DNA of 64,000 bases from Entoloma clypeatum (taxonomy: Eukaryota > Basidiomycota > Agaricomycetes > Agaricales > Entolomataceae): the NCBI GenBank assembly GCA_963565915.1, contig OY751485.1:5146001-5210000 (forward strand), given 5' to 3'. Below the pieces are notes generated by a model. The model made no database searches and was not told the DNA's origin. It saw nothing but the letters and a program-made list of their open reading frames with translations. Shown piece after piece: positions 41,501 to 50,339 of this stretch (its first letter is position 1; each line of letters opens with the position of its first letter). The position numbers and the translations under genes were made by a program.

Positions 41501-43272
41501 TCAACTTTGTAACCATGGTTAAGGAAGACGCCTAGGGACAGTAGACGTGTGTCCATATCCGGAATATAAAATACCGGTCGTAGGAGATGGGTTTTAGTTT
41601 CCCCATTTAGGGTATGCCGTACTGGAACGGCCCCAACTCCGAGAATTTCCAGTTTCTTTCCCTTTGCAGCTGTTTGGACAAATCGCTTAGCTTTGAGAGG
41701 CCTGTAATACGCGAAGTCTTTGAACTCATGGGTAAAGTGTAATGATGCGCCGGAATCTAAGATCCACTGAGCGCGTTCTCTCTCTTTGCAGTGTGTGCAG
41801 GATGCGGAATGTTTGATATATTTTTTGTACAGATCATCGCTAAAGAGATCTATACTATCTGCATCGGTACTAGCTAATGTGTATTCAAACGTCTGTGCGT
41901 GATTATTAGCGTTTCCCATTTGGTCAAGTTTGAGAGAAGGATGTGACGAACCGTCAAGCTCGATCAGCCCATCCTCGAATTGTTCCGGCCCCATTCGCTC
42001 GTTTTGATGGTCTATGTCCATCATCTCCAGCGATTCTTCTATCGACGGGGCTATGCGACGCTGTTTAGCCGGCCTTTCGTCGATGTCAGGAATGATGGTG
42101 TCTAGGATGCGAAGATTCGATCCTGAGGGGCGAGCACCAATGCCGCGCGCGAGTTTGCGGACATGGTCGTTCTTTTTCCACACAGATGGTTTTCCAGAAG
42201 GAAGTCCGGTGTACTGTGACGGGGGGGGGTTCATTCGTTGCAGGAGCGACTGCATCTTTGCGGAATCGGGCTGTACGGTACTTGTCATTTTCCCGCGACC
42301 AGTGACGGTGGTGAAGGACGGTGTCGGAAGAGGAGGGAAGTGAATGGCGGGAGCAACGAACTCAACCGTTTCTTCCACATGGTCGGACGCGTTGTCCGCA
42401 GTGTTGGCGTTTTTCTTCTGATTGCGCCAGCGTCCTTTTCCCTTCTTCTTTTCAGAAGCGGTACTATGGTCAGTCGAGTTAGGCTGCTCGTCAGCGTCGT
42501 TCTGCGAGGTACTCGGCTTTTGCTGCTTTTCCCATTTGGGGTCCTGCCCCTTGCGCTTTGTCCCAGAGATTTTCCGGGCCTGCTCGTTGGACGTACGAGT
42601 GGACCCAATCGAATACTTGCGCCGGGACACTGATGTGATGCTTTCCGCGACGGCTTTGTATGTGAAGTCGTCGGCATCATAGACCTGAAAGAGGGCGGTG
42701 GAGAGTGACGACCAGGCGTCGGGAATCGCATTTGCCAGGATCATTGCCTGCATCAGATCGGGGACGTCAAAGTTCGAATCGGCGAGCCGAGCAAAAAGAG
42801 ACCCCAAGCGTTCAATTTCAGGGACGGGGTCGCGTCCAGAGAGCTTGTAGGTGGTGGCAGCTTTGAAGTCGCCGAAGATGACGGCCGGGGATACCTTGGA
42901 GTAGGCATCCTTTAATGACTTCCAGGCATCTTTTGAGGAAGTGGCGTCCTTGATGTGGCGTCTGATCGCCTCGGAGACCTTCAGGCGTATCGCCCCAAGG
43001 GCTACGTCGTCGTCCCTGATCCAGGCTTTTTCTTCCTTGCGGAAGCCGGGCTGGTCGACCGTGGTAGCCAGCACAGGGGGAGCAGTAGCAGTGGCGCCAG
43101 GGGTGGAGACTGTGGTGGTGAAGTCGGCGATGACAGGGCGGGGGATGTCGCCAGAAACAAGGCGCCAGACTCCTTGATGGAGGAGGTAGGACTTCATTTT
43201 CTCGGCCCAGCTCCGGTAGTCGATGCCGTCAAAGGCAGTGATTGTGTCGAGGGCAGAACGAGAGGTAGACAT
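38545..43272 (-). CDS. copia F Gag-Pol polyprotein, 1575 aa, single frame
   Basis: Start MSTSRSALDTITAFDGIDYR. Gag (1-330) has FDGIDYRSWAEKMKSYLL and the LTR-copia Gag helices (KDAWKSLKDAYSK, IPDAWSSLSTAL), then a basic Lys/Arg tract (270-290) but no CCHC knuckle. Protease about 503-515: WILDSGASLHF. GAG-pre-integrase about 640-690: TWHKRLGHPND, SCTGCLKGK. Integrase core about 700-860: DLIHSDLKQ, WRVDGGGEF, QQNGRAERINRT. RT about 1100-1340: NKWVYNEKSDGRLKARLVAK, FSPVVRYETVRLIL, VIYVDDSAFLG. RNase H about 1430-1575: AFTDSDWASD, STEAEYMALSD, SKHIDVRFHFVREKV. All catalytic residues I can check are present and no stop interrupts it. Protein products would form particles, copy RNA and integrate cDNA. 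Confidence 0.96.
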   Translation of the reverse strand: MSTSRSALDTITAFDGIDYRSWAEKMKSYLLHQGVWRLVSGDIPRPVIADFTTTVSTPGATATAPPVLATTVDQPGFRKEEKAWIRDDDVALGAIRLKVSEAIRRHIKDATSSKDAWKSLKDAYSKVSPAVIFGDFKAATTYKLSGRDPVPEIERLGSLFARLADSNFDVPDLMQAMILANAIPDAWSSLSTALFQVYDADDFTYKAVAESITSVSRRKYSIGSTRTSNEQARKISGTKRKGQDPKWEKQQKPSTSQNDADEQPNSTDHSTASEKKKGKGRWRNQKKNANTADNASDHVEETVEFVAPAIHFPPLPTPSFTTVTGRGKMTSTVQPDSAKMQSLLQRMNPPPSQYTGLPSGKPSVWKKNDHVRKLARGIGARPSGSNLRILDTIIPDIDERPAKQRRIAPSIEESLEMMDIDHQNERMGPEQFEDGLIELDGSSHPSLKLDQMGNANNHAQTFEYTLASTDADSIDLFSDDLYKKYIKHSASCTHCKERERAQWILDSGASLHFTHEFKDFAYYRPLKAKRFVQTAAKGKKLEILGVGAVPVRHTLNGETKTHLLRPVFYIPDMDTRLLSLGVFLNHGYKVDGMRGEINISKGLNKIQFLPHFIGQTIYWLDTEIRYDQIHAISSEIPVETWHKRLGHPNDQALNKIPTSTKGVPKTLVREKSQESCTGCLKGKMPNQSYPNSVTRAVKPFDLIHSDLKQISTASYHKYKYFLTFLDDFSSHVWVVLLRKKSGAITALKQFLAMIQNQFAATPKKWRVDGGGEFDEYKDVLADHGILIDVTLPYQHQQNGRAERINRTLWEKSQALRFDACLPPMWWEFCLEHAAFLYNRTPMQRLEWKTPYFRVTNEIPDMSSVRVFGCQAYVYIPKEKRRNSLESRSRLMIYLGSKPGVKGYRFMDPETNTIFMGGKAIFDESKYPRCHIDPLPENHPEMENPEPADEFEDLIPGSNDDDSHNETPHIPVPIEQDQPESDNELPASEPDDEPRVPTPEPEQVPDRPIRERRVRKMPGSIYGEDTPASDLEKLDRRRRLGGQTAWMNDLLMEAISVQVGIVEMSHKDIYPLPNKEDWYAAERKELDMLKHRGVITELVPLPAGRKALRNKWVYNEKSDGRLKARLVAKGFSQVEGIDFDQIFSPVVRYETVRLILALTALEGWFMTLLDVSSAFLYGTLREVIYMRQPEGYIVKGKEHLVYQLFKALYGLKQAALAWWRELDSSMKKLGFVRLHSDAGVFIHKSTNGEIVIAVIYVDDSAFLGTNREYTLEKKKAFMTTWECRDLGHLVPDGEPKEFLSIQIRQHGKRIFIDQVPYLEKILARMGMSESNATHTPLPMGYKPMASEDEPNAELRSKYQSVIGSLLYLMIGTRPDICFAVIKMSQFSANPTKRHLEVARDICRYLKATKNYAIMYDGDSGKGIYAFTDSDWASDENTRRSTTGFFISLASGAITWVSSAQKTIALSSTEAEYMALSDCSRAATWLRSMLAELGMQIGSVPIYGDNNGSVFIASNPVTEKRSKHIDVRFHFVREKVSEGIITVEFIEGVNNPADLLTKNLGKILFSKFIPYFGLIKN

Positions 43273-43620
43273 TGTGAATGAATCTAAAAAGGGTTCTCAA
43301 TCAGTGATGTGTTTATGAATATGATTCGAGAAAACAATTGAATGATTCCTTATGACATATTCCCTTCAGGAATAGCGGTCATGGGAAAACCCTTTATATG
43401 TCAGAAATGTATAAGGTGCGATCAACGTTTCCACATGGAGTGTACTAGGTCAATCCCCTTAGGGACGCTTCATGACAGGTACTTGTCGTAATGACGTTCC
43501 CAGGTTCATGCGTGAAGAAGTATGACTCAGAACCTAGATCTTTCGATCGGTTCTTTGCCAACCAGGGTAGAGTGGGCAGGTACTCGCTGTTGCCAGCGTT
43601 TCCCAAGTCCCTCTGCTATC

Positions 43621-43634
43621 CGGGGCCCATAACC
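43621..43634 (-). other. primer binding site of copia F (half-tRNA iMet type)
   Basis: Directly inside the 5' LTR the minus strand reads GGTTATGGGCCCCG. GGTTATGGGCCC is complementary to the anticodon arm of eukaryotic initiator tRNA-Met (..GGGCCCATAACC..), the primer used by Drosophila copia and relatives, in which a tRNA cut in the anticodon loop primes synthesis. Confidence 0.75.
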
Positions 43635-43944
43635 TGTTGAAGTTCCACCTGGGCGCTAGCCGCAAGTGTACTGAAGCAACCGGCTACAGTGGAAGTACTC
43701 TACGATACCGTTCTGACCACTTACATAGATTGGAGAGGGTGAGGCTGGTGAGAGCGGTTGAGGCTGGTAAGAGCAATGGAGGCGGTTAAGAGTCAAGAGA
43801 CAACTTATTGATATTGACAGTTTCCTGGTCTTATATACCGTACTACTGTTTGTACCAACCAAACAAGTATGTAATGAAGATATGTAAAGGTCACGTGATG
43901 TAATCTAATCTAATCTAATCTACGTGATGGGAAAAGTTTCAACA
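43635..43944 (-). repeat. 5' LTR of copia F
   Basis: 310 bp, apparently identical to the 3' LTR, including the ATCTAATCTA array and TATATAAG box. On the minus strand it precedes the leader (43634-43273), which shows nothing beyond the primer site. Confidence 0.95.
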
Positions 43945-44867
43945 CGACCAAGGACCACAGTTTGTCGCCAAGTTCATGCGCGAACTATACAGGCTGCTTA
44001 ACATTAAGGTTGCTGCCTTGACAGCCTACCATCCACAGTCGGACGGACTGACGGAGTGGGTCAATCAAGGATTGGAACAATACCTTCGCCTATTAGTCAA
44101 TGAACGTCAAGACAATTGGGACGAATGGCTTCCGATGGCTGAATTTGCATACAACAACCATGTTCACGCATCGACATGTCAAACTCCATTCTACATTGAC
44201 ACCGGCCACCATCCGCGCATGGGATTCGAACCTCGCAAAAAGGGGATGGAGATCGAGGCAGTAGCGGATTTCAGCCAGCAGATGAAGTCCGCTCTAGAGG
44301 AGGCTCACGCAGCACTGACAAAGGCAAAAGACGACATGGTGTGATACTACAACCAGCATCGGAGCACCACTCCAACATTCCGCCTGGGGGACAAGGTCTT
44401 TTTAGACTCATCAGACCTCAAAACCGCCCGACCCACAAAAAAACTTGCACATCAATATGTAGGCCCTTTCCCAGTGGTCCGACCTGTCGGAACACATGCC
44501 TACGAACTTCGCCTTCCCCCTTCCATGTCCCGCATTCACCCAGTATTCCATGTCGTCAAACTTTCACTAGTTCCCGACGACCCTTTCCAATGCCAAGTCC
44601 GCTCCCCTCCGCCTCTGATGGCAGTCGGAGAAGAATTGGAGTACAATGTTGAAAACCTCTTGGACAGCCGACTGCATCGAGGCAAGCTTCAATTCTTGGT
44701 CAAATGGAAGGGATATGGCTATGAAGAGAATTCCTGGGAAGCAGAAGACAATGTCCATGTTCCGCGCCTAGTCCGCAACTTCTACCGACGTCATCCGGGA
44801 GCTCCGCTGCGATATTCAACTCGTTTTGCCTGACACGTCGAGATGCCATGCCTTGAAGGGGGGGTGA

Positions 44868-45300
44868 TGTAAGGGCAACCACTCTCACTTTTCACTTTTC
44901 CTTTCCTTTCTTCCTTTCCTTTCTATTCCACCATCTCCGATGTCCTCTGATCGTATCCGCTGTCCCTGACATCTTATCTGCCTCTCCGCATCCGACAACT
45001 CCGCCCCCATCCGCTACTCCGCACATCGGATCGCAGGTACTATCATTCATCTTGTTTCCATTCATCCTTCATCGCTACTCCCGATCATTGCTCATCATTC
45101 ATGCGTCTCGTTTTACCTCTTATTTCATATCTCATTTTACTATTTATCTCGCTAGCTTGCTGGGGAATCCTTAGAACTTTCTCTTCGGATCTCCCTTGCA
45201 AGGTGTGTGTTGTATTAATTATCAGACTGCTCAATCTAAACTTCGGATCTCCCTTGCAAGTATCTGAGTTTGAGTCTTGGATCGTAAGGTCGCCCTTACA
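44868..45300 (+). repeat. 3' LTR of gypsy E
   Basis: 433 bp; differs from the 5' LTR at about four positions (for example ATCTCGCTAG for ATCTGGCTAG and ATCGTAAGG for ATTGCAAGG). Preceded by the polypurine tract GAAGGGGGGGTGA. Confidence 0.93.
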
Positions 45301-46271
45301 GAAGGCTAATTGCAGACCAACATGGTGGGAGGGCAGCACATAGTGTTGGAAGGGGATTGCCCAAGATAAGATAGAGAAGACTTCTGGTGAGGCAGGCCAG
45401 CCAGGAAGGGGGGGGGGGGGTACACACTGGGCCAAGCAATCAAGGTGGGGTGGGATGCTGATAAGTTCAAAGAGATTCAGATGGAATTTCTCATCAAACT
45501 GCAGAACAAATGACTCAACTATTTGAGCAGGCCGTTACCAAGGATATCACAAATCACATTCTTGACCCACACAGTCATACAGGTTTCAGAAGATGGATAA
45601 AGTTGATGAAGTTGTGGAGCTGGTAAGAATAAAAGGTGGAATGCGCCCAGTGCTGTGCAATGAACATAGTCCCCCAAAGGTTCAAAACCAGCACCCATGC
45701 ATTGATGACTTTGTAGGCAATTGGCCTATTCATAATTACCTCAAGGCACACTTGAAATCGTGCTCAGCTCACACTTGCCAATGCACATAGCCAGCTGTAG
45801 TTGACTTTAACGTGACATGGGTGGAAACGGGAAAACTGTGGTATGGATGTTTTATGAGAGTGACAGTGATAGGAGCCCTGCAATGATAATCAAACAAGTT
45901 GTAATGGGTAATAGGAGAGTTAATGTCATAGTCATATATTTTTATTACAAGGTCGATGAGTTCGAGGTCCTGACGTCCCTGGACTTTCGAACACTACTCA
46001 CATCTAATGACAATGAACGGTGCATGTCACCAATAAGCAATATGCCCAAGCAAAATCATTGGAATTTTTGGCCATAGATCCAACTCTTAATGAAGAAACC
46101 CTCCAGAATTGTGGAAACATTCCAATATGAACCCAGACCGAGCCGTGGAAATGTGGTCAACTGGTGCACCAGTTCAATGGAGACTGGGTGTAAATGGGGA
46201 TATCCTCAAGAAGGCGCCAACATTGCCAGGATTCTGGGGACAATATAAAGCAGTCATGACATGGATATAGG
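45301..46271. other. no supported gene
   Basis: Contains a run of 13-14 G near 45409 and short plus-strand frames only. Part of it may be upstream exons of the decayed gene that follows, but I cannot join any frame with confidence. Confidence 0.4.
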
Positions 46272-48455
46272 ATGGCCATGCTGAGTGAAGTAAATAGGGC
46301 TTCTGAGTCAGTGACAATCACGAAAAATCAGTTGATTTTGCCAGTCATGAACTTACCTCAGTCTGAGGTCATTCCTGGGGGCACAATGGATCTCCTAGCA
46401 ATCCAACGACAGTATGCAAAATCTCGAGCAGAAGAGTTGGATTTGGACGCTGAGCACATCAAGGTATGGAGGACCAATGTTGCCTTCAAGAAACCATGCA
46501 AACCAAAGAAGCAAGGCCCAAAGCACGTCAGCCACTCCCACTCTCACAAACACCAGCCAAAAGACCAAGTCTTCCTTGGGACCCGCAACCTCTGTTCACT
46601 CTGCTCATGCCAAAATTGGTATCAAGATCATTCAAGATGCTGATGAGGGCGGCAAATTATTGGATAATGATGAGATGGTTGGTGAGGAGCGGGATGCAGC
46701 CATCAAGAGCCCTGTCAAAGGAAATATGTGCATCTTGAGCAAGGTAAATATTCATGCAGGTTTCAAACAATACTGTCCTCATTGTACTCATCATTTACAG
46801 GCCCTTATTTTGACTGTCCCTCCTCAAGAGCAGCCTAAGTGCACGAGACCCACAAACCAATATCTCCCCACTATCTGTCATGATGGGGATGTCTGGCTCG
46901 AAAGGTTATGCCAATGTTCATCTTGCACCAGGCATCCAAACCCAGCAAGCCATTTTCAAACAACAAAGAAGATTGCGGCATTCTGCAAACAATTTGCGAG
47001 CGGGCATATGGGGACCTCGATCTCGGCCTTGAAGACATGACAAAGACATGCCACACCTTCACTTTGGTATGTTCTATTCAAGTCGATCTGTCTCCTGCCA
47101 CTCAAAGCTTCTTCCCTAGGCAACCCAGTGAGTTACGGAGTGGTGAGGTACATTTGGCTCAGCTGCCATTGCTATCCTGATCGCATTCTTTGAGGATGAA
47201 GACAATGCTGAGAGATATGCTTCAGATGAGGCATGCATGCATTTCTGCACAAAACAGTTGGCTGATGAGAAATTCATATACTGCCCCCAGGATCCAGAAA
47301 AAAAGGTACGAACATTGCACCTTTCTATATGTACATTGCTTATTCATTCACCTAGCAATCCTGTATCTTTCATGGAGCTTTTGTCCTTCAAGTTCTTGCC
47401 TGTCATTTTAATGGCATAGCAGGTACTTATGATGATTAGTGTTTGAGGGTTCAGTCCAGTCCGGTTTTTTGACCAAAAAATTGATGAACTGCAGACTGGC
47501 AGTTCTTTTTTTTTTTCTCAAAGTCTAAAAAAACTCGACTGGACTGGTAAAGACTGGTTTAAACCAGTTTAAACTGGTAAAATCCTCAACCATTGATAAA
47601 CCTACCAAAAGCCTGTTTTTTCAACCAAAAACTTGAAAAAAGAACATCTTTGCCCATAAAAGTACAGTTTTTGAATGAATATATGGTGAAAAACTGGAAC
47701 CAGTTCATATTTTTCAGACCCAAAACTAGAACTGGGGGTGAACCAGTCCAATTTTTTTTTCCAAATTTGGAGAGACTGGAGACTGGTTGAGCTCAAAATC
47801 AGTGAGACCTGAACTGCCAGTTTAGGTCTCTTCCAGTCCAGTCCAGTCCAGTTCAGGTTCATTTTCCAGTTCATAAGACTGAACCCTCAAACACTAATGA
47901 TGATGTGGCGGAAATCGACACACAACTCATGCCATGTGCTTCTTTGGCTTTAGCTGCTGCCACGGTGAGTCCACAACATTTCTTGACTTCTTTGTGAATA
48001 TTTGATCTAGATTATTTTAGGTTGAGCATGCCTTAACCCTTGTGAAGAATGGTTTGATCAGTATTATGACAATCGAGGCTAACCAGGCTATGCCTAAGCG
48101 GGTCATCAAGCCACATGCCTCTAGTAAAAATACAGAGAAATCCAGGGAGCCTAAGGCTGAACTCACAAAAATGGGTTGTAAACGCCAACCATCCCAGCAA
48201 CTCGCTGTCACCAAAGAATCATGGGGAGTGGCTGCTCATGGGTGGTCCCATGGCACTCTGCAAACACTCAACAAGCCCTCAAGGTTGAAGACTGTATTGG
48301 AGGAGGCAAGGAGGTTTGAGAAGATCACGCGCCAGATTCCGGTGGATGAATTGGGTCAGACGGTTCTGGCAAAATTGATGACGACAATCCACGTGCCTGT
48401 CCCTATGATTCCAAATCTGAATGACAGATGGCAACTTGGGCGAAGCTACGGGTAA
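46272..48455 (+). pseudogene. decayed multi-exon gene of an agaricomycete multi-copy family, MITE in one exon
   Basis: Coding blocks on the plus strand: Lys/Pro-rich region (46390-46620), ALILTVPPQEQPKCTRPTNQ then CHDGDVWLERF (46800-46905), ICERAYGDLDLGLED (to 47040), SAAIAILIAFFEDEDNAERY and CTKQLADEKFIYCPQDPEKK (to 47305), intron 47306-47355, FHGAFVLQVLACHFNGIAGT and LMPCASLALAAATVEHALTL across intron 47965-48020, then a basic C-terminal part ending 48455. Introns are 50-60 bp with GT..AG. The order (a DG..W block, SAAIAI..AFF, ALALAAA.VE.AL) resembles an uncharacterised protein family I know from agaricomycete genomes; the role is unknown. Frameshifts near 46905 and 47150 and a 460-bp MITE make it a pseudogene. 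Confidence 0.55.
47437..47896. mobile_element. hAT-type MITE, 460 bp, perfect 8-bp TSD
   Basis: Termini TAGTGTTTGAGGGTTCAGTC and GACTGAACCCTCAAACACTA are perfect 20-bp inverted repeats. Both flanks are ATGATGAT (47429-47436, 47897-47904). The interior is rich in ACTGG/CCAGT and GGTTTAAACC motifs and has no coding capacity. It lies in an exon: removing it and one octamer restores the local frame (GTY-DD-VAEID). Confidence 0.95.
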
Positions 48456-49476
48456 GCCTTGTGTAGATGAATTTGATTTTTGAACTAACCGTAATATCCC
48501 CAGATCTGTATGTTAACATCTCAAGTTCTCTGGCACGCTCTCTCAAAATTTTACCACTTTATCATAGAATATCCCACTCACTGAATAACCACATCTGCAT
48601 GCAAACCAATTGCATGTTTTTATCATTGACCAGCCAAAAATTGGCTATTTTGATATATTGATTTTCTGATATTTTTATTTATCTTGTACAAACTTGAGCA
48701 TATCTTTGATGGTCTTGGACACGTCTTCAACGGTCTTGATCACGGGTTGATTGTCTTGAAAACATTTTGCGCTAGCTGCATTTTGGGAATTTGTTCTTAA
48801 TTGTCTTTGATGATCTTGGATGGTCTGGGAGAACATCATGTTAATGTTCTGATCATAAATTGAGTTCTCTTGGTAATTTTGATGTAGTCTGAAGATGGGC
48901 ATAGTTTGAGCTTGGGATGGTCTTAGAATACTTGGATGTGATAATCCAATCTCCAAAAATTCACAGCTAAGACAAAGGCTAAGTACATCAAAAGGTAGGG
49001 TGCAAGACAGCATGATCTAGAACACCGATAAGTGTGCCAAGCTGTGTTGTATGTCTTGAACCTGTCTTGGCATGTGCCAAGATGTGGCAAGGCAGCTCCA
49101 AGATTGATTGATGTTTTCCTGATGCATGTGACTACATGTGACTACAGCATCACAGTATTTACTACAGTTTGCTGATGCGGCGCAATTGATTGTGACGATA
49201 TTCTGCCAAAGACTCCAAGGTCTTTGTTTTCCACCATGAGTAGACCTGGTATCATGATTGCGGATGCAGGCAGTCATTTCAACCTACTCAGTAGTACTGA
49301 TATATCAAAACCTGTACTTACAGCTGAACTGTGATACATCTGCAGCTGTACTTATAGCTCTGATATATCATGGTGTTTGATATATCAAAGCCTCTGATAG
49401 TATTGGTCCAGTCATTCCCCGGCTCTGGGCCTCCTGAGGCTGTATCCAGAACACTGCGGACCTTGTCAATGCTGTG
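48456..49476. other. no supported gene
   Basis: AT-rich; 48690-48900 is imprecisely repetitive (GTCTTGGA, GGTCTTG) like 13170-13380; 49300-49390 has repeated TGATATATCA palindromes. No coding motif seen. Confidence 0.4.
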
Positions 49477-49877
49477 TGTTATACTTAACAAACCATTCCA
49501 AGGTTCGGGCAGAGTATGCAGGAAGTGGAAAGGTGAAGAGCAATGTGATTGCTAAATCTAAGGAATCTACTACAGTACAAGAGGTTTATATAGATACTGA
49601 CTATAGGCGGTAGCGGATGAGTCAGTACTGTAGAAGACAGTGCGCATGAGTAAGGCAACTGCGGAAGGCTATGTACAGTAAGTAAGCTGACTGCGGGAAG
49701 CGAGTCAGCACGGGAGCGAAGTATACTAAAGGGGATGACAAAGTAATATAATGAGTCAGACTGGGAATCAAAGGTTGCGAAAGTAGACATTAGACATAGT
49801 AAGTTCATAAGAGGGCGCCGAGCTGGGCCGATAAGTAAAAGATATGACGTGGTCCTCATACCATAGAGTCCATAACA
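49477..49877 (-). repeat. 3' LTR of gypsy B
   Basis: TGTTATACTTAAC to TCCATAACA, 401 bp. It contains the TATATAAA box (minus strand), AGATTTAGCAA and two TGAGTCA sites (49618-49624, 49752-49758). The polypurine tract is at 49878-49890. Confidence 0.93.
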
Positions 49878-49911
49878 TGTTCCCCTCTTCAAGCTCTGTG
49901 TCCTCACAGAG

Positions 49912-50283
49912 TCACTGTCCCCATCCCTCGTTGTTGCTGAGATCGGACCAGTTTGGACTCTCCTTGAGGCTCCAATCATATATCAGCTCCTCGTTGATGG
50001 CAACGGCGAGTTCGAGGCCTTTGATAGCTAGTCGAATACATCTATTTTCGATGATGAGGGTGCTGGTGTAATTTCCAAGAATTTGTTTCTCCTCGGGACT
50101 TGGGGCAACGGGGAGGTTGGACAGCGAGTGGAGGCGGATGTGCATCTGATGATGAAGGAGGTCGGCAAGGGAAGTTTCGAGGGCATGGATCTGGTCTCTC
50201 ATGGAGAGCGCTTCGTTCATGAGGGCGGCGATGGCGGGGTTGATGTCAGTGGTGGAGGTGGAGGTAGTGGTGGTATTAGACAT
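49912..50283 (-). CDS. conserved accessory ORF after pol (ORF3), 123 aa, copy B
   Basis: An intact frame from ATG at 50283, same length as the copy in element A. Amino-acid differences are limited to eight positions: two near the N-terminus (TTT for TIV), one Lys/Glu, one Arg/His, one Val/Ile, one Arg/Cys, and Pro-Gly/Leu-Ser near the C-terminus. Helical middle and Trp-containing tail are conserved. It lies between the chromodomain end and the polypurine tract, a position where some chromoviruses and env-bearing elements carry an extra ORF; no membrane segment is visible, so an envelope role is unlikely. Function unknown. Confidence 0.7.
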   Translation of the reverse strand: MSNTTTTSTSTTDINPAIAALMNEALSMRDQIHALETSLADLLHHQMHIRLHSLSNLPVAPSPEEKQILGNYTSTLIIENRCIRLAIKGLELAVAINEELIYDWSLKESPNWSDLSNNEGWGQ

Positions 50284-50339
50284 GGTGGTGAGGAGGGTTG
50301 AGAGATAGAAGAAGAATGGGGAGGCTATATTGGGCGGGG

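Larger units (their letters stand above)
38160..43944 (-). mobile_element. Ty1/copia element F, complete and apparently intact, TSD CGACC
   Basis: Two 310-bp LTRs (38160-38469, 43635-43944) appear identical by eye and are flanked by CGACC (38155-38159, 43945-43949). The interior holds a primer site, one long gag-pol frame and a G-run polypurine tract beside the 3' LTR (38470-38476 on the minus strand). It is the youngest insertion in the window and the best candidate for a currently mobile element. It sits in the integrase of gypsy E in opposite orientation. Confidence 0.97.
35012..44833 (+). pseudogene. gypsy E pol, broken by two stops and nested copia F
   Basis: The protease active site reads LLNSRATGSF where LLDSGATGSF is expected, so the catalytic Asp is Asn and Gly is Arg (both G-to-A). 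The RT is otherwise good: FTKLDICWGYNNVRIK and CVYLDDILIF. RNase H has EADSLDFATGAVLS (usual Ser-Asp shifted) and YDKEMLAVVRALEEW. A TGA at 37580 follows. The integrase runs GHPGQWKTLELV, CDPCLRTK, SVDFITELP (Asp) and AIVSD. The copia insertion begins right after this second Asp codon. Beyond 43949 the same frame resumes: QGPQFVAKFM, DGLTEWVNQGLEQ (Glu), a TGA at 44342 (DDMV-stop-YYNQ, Arg expected), then chromodomain EYNVENLLDSRLHRG and FLVKWKGYGYEENSWEAED. Confidence 0.9.
33429..45300 (+). mobile_element. Ty3/gypsy chromovirus E, complete ends, TSD GAAGG, carrying nested copia F
   Basis: Two 433-bp LTRs (33429-33861, 44868-45300) differ at about four positions and are flanked by GAAGG on both sides (33424-33428, 45301-45305). 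Order: LTR, self-priming PBS, gag (34023-35177), pol (35012 onward, -1 frame), polypurine tract GAAGGGGGGGTGA, LTR. A 5785-bp copia element plus its 5-bp duplication lies inside the integrase. Few LTR differences mean a recent insertion, yet pol already has two stops and a dead protease. Confidence 0.95.

Noticed and set aside
42238..42731. Long overlapping frames on both strands inside the copia F gag
   Set aside because: Shadows of the 1575-aa gag-pol frame; no independent motifs.
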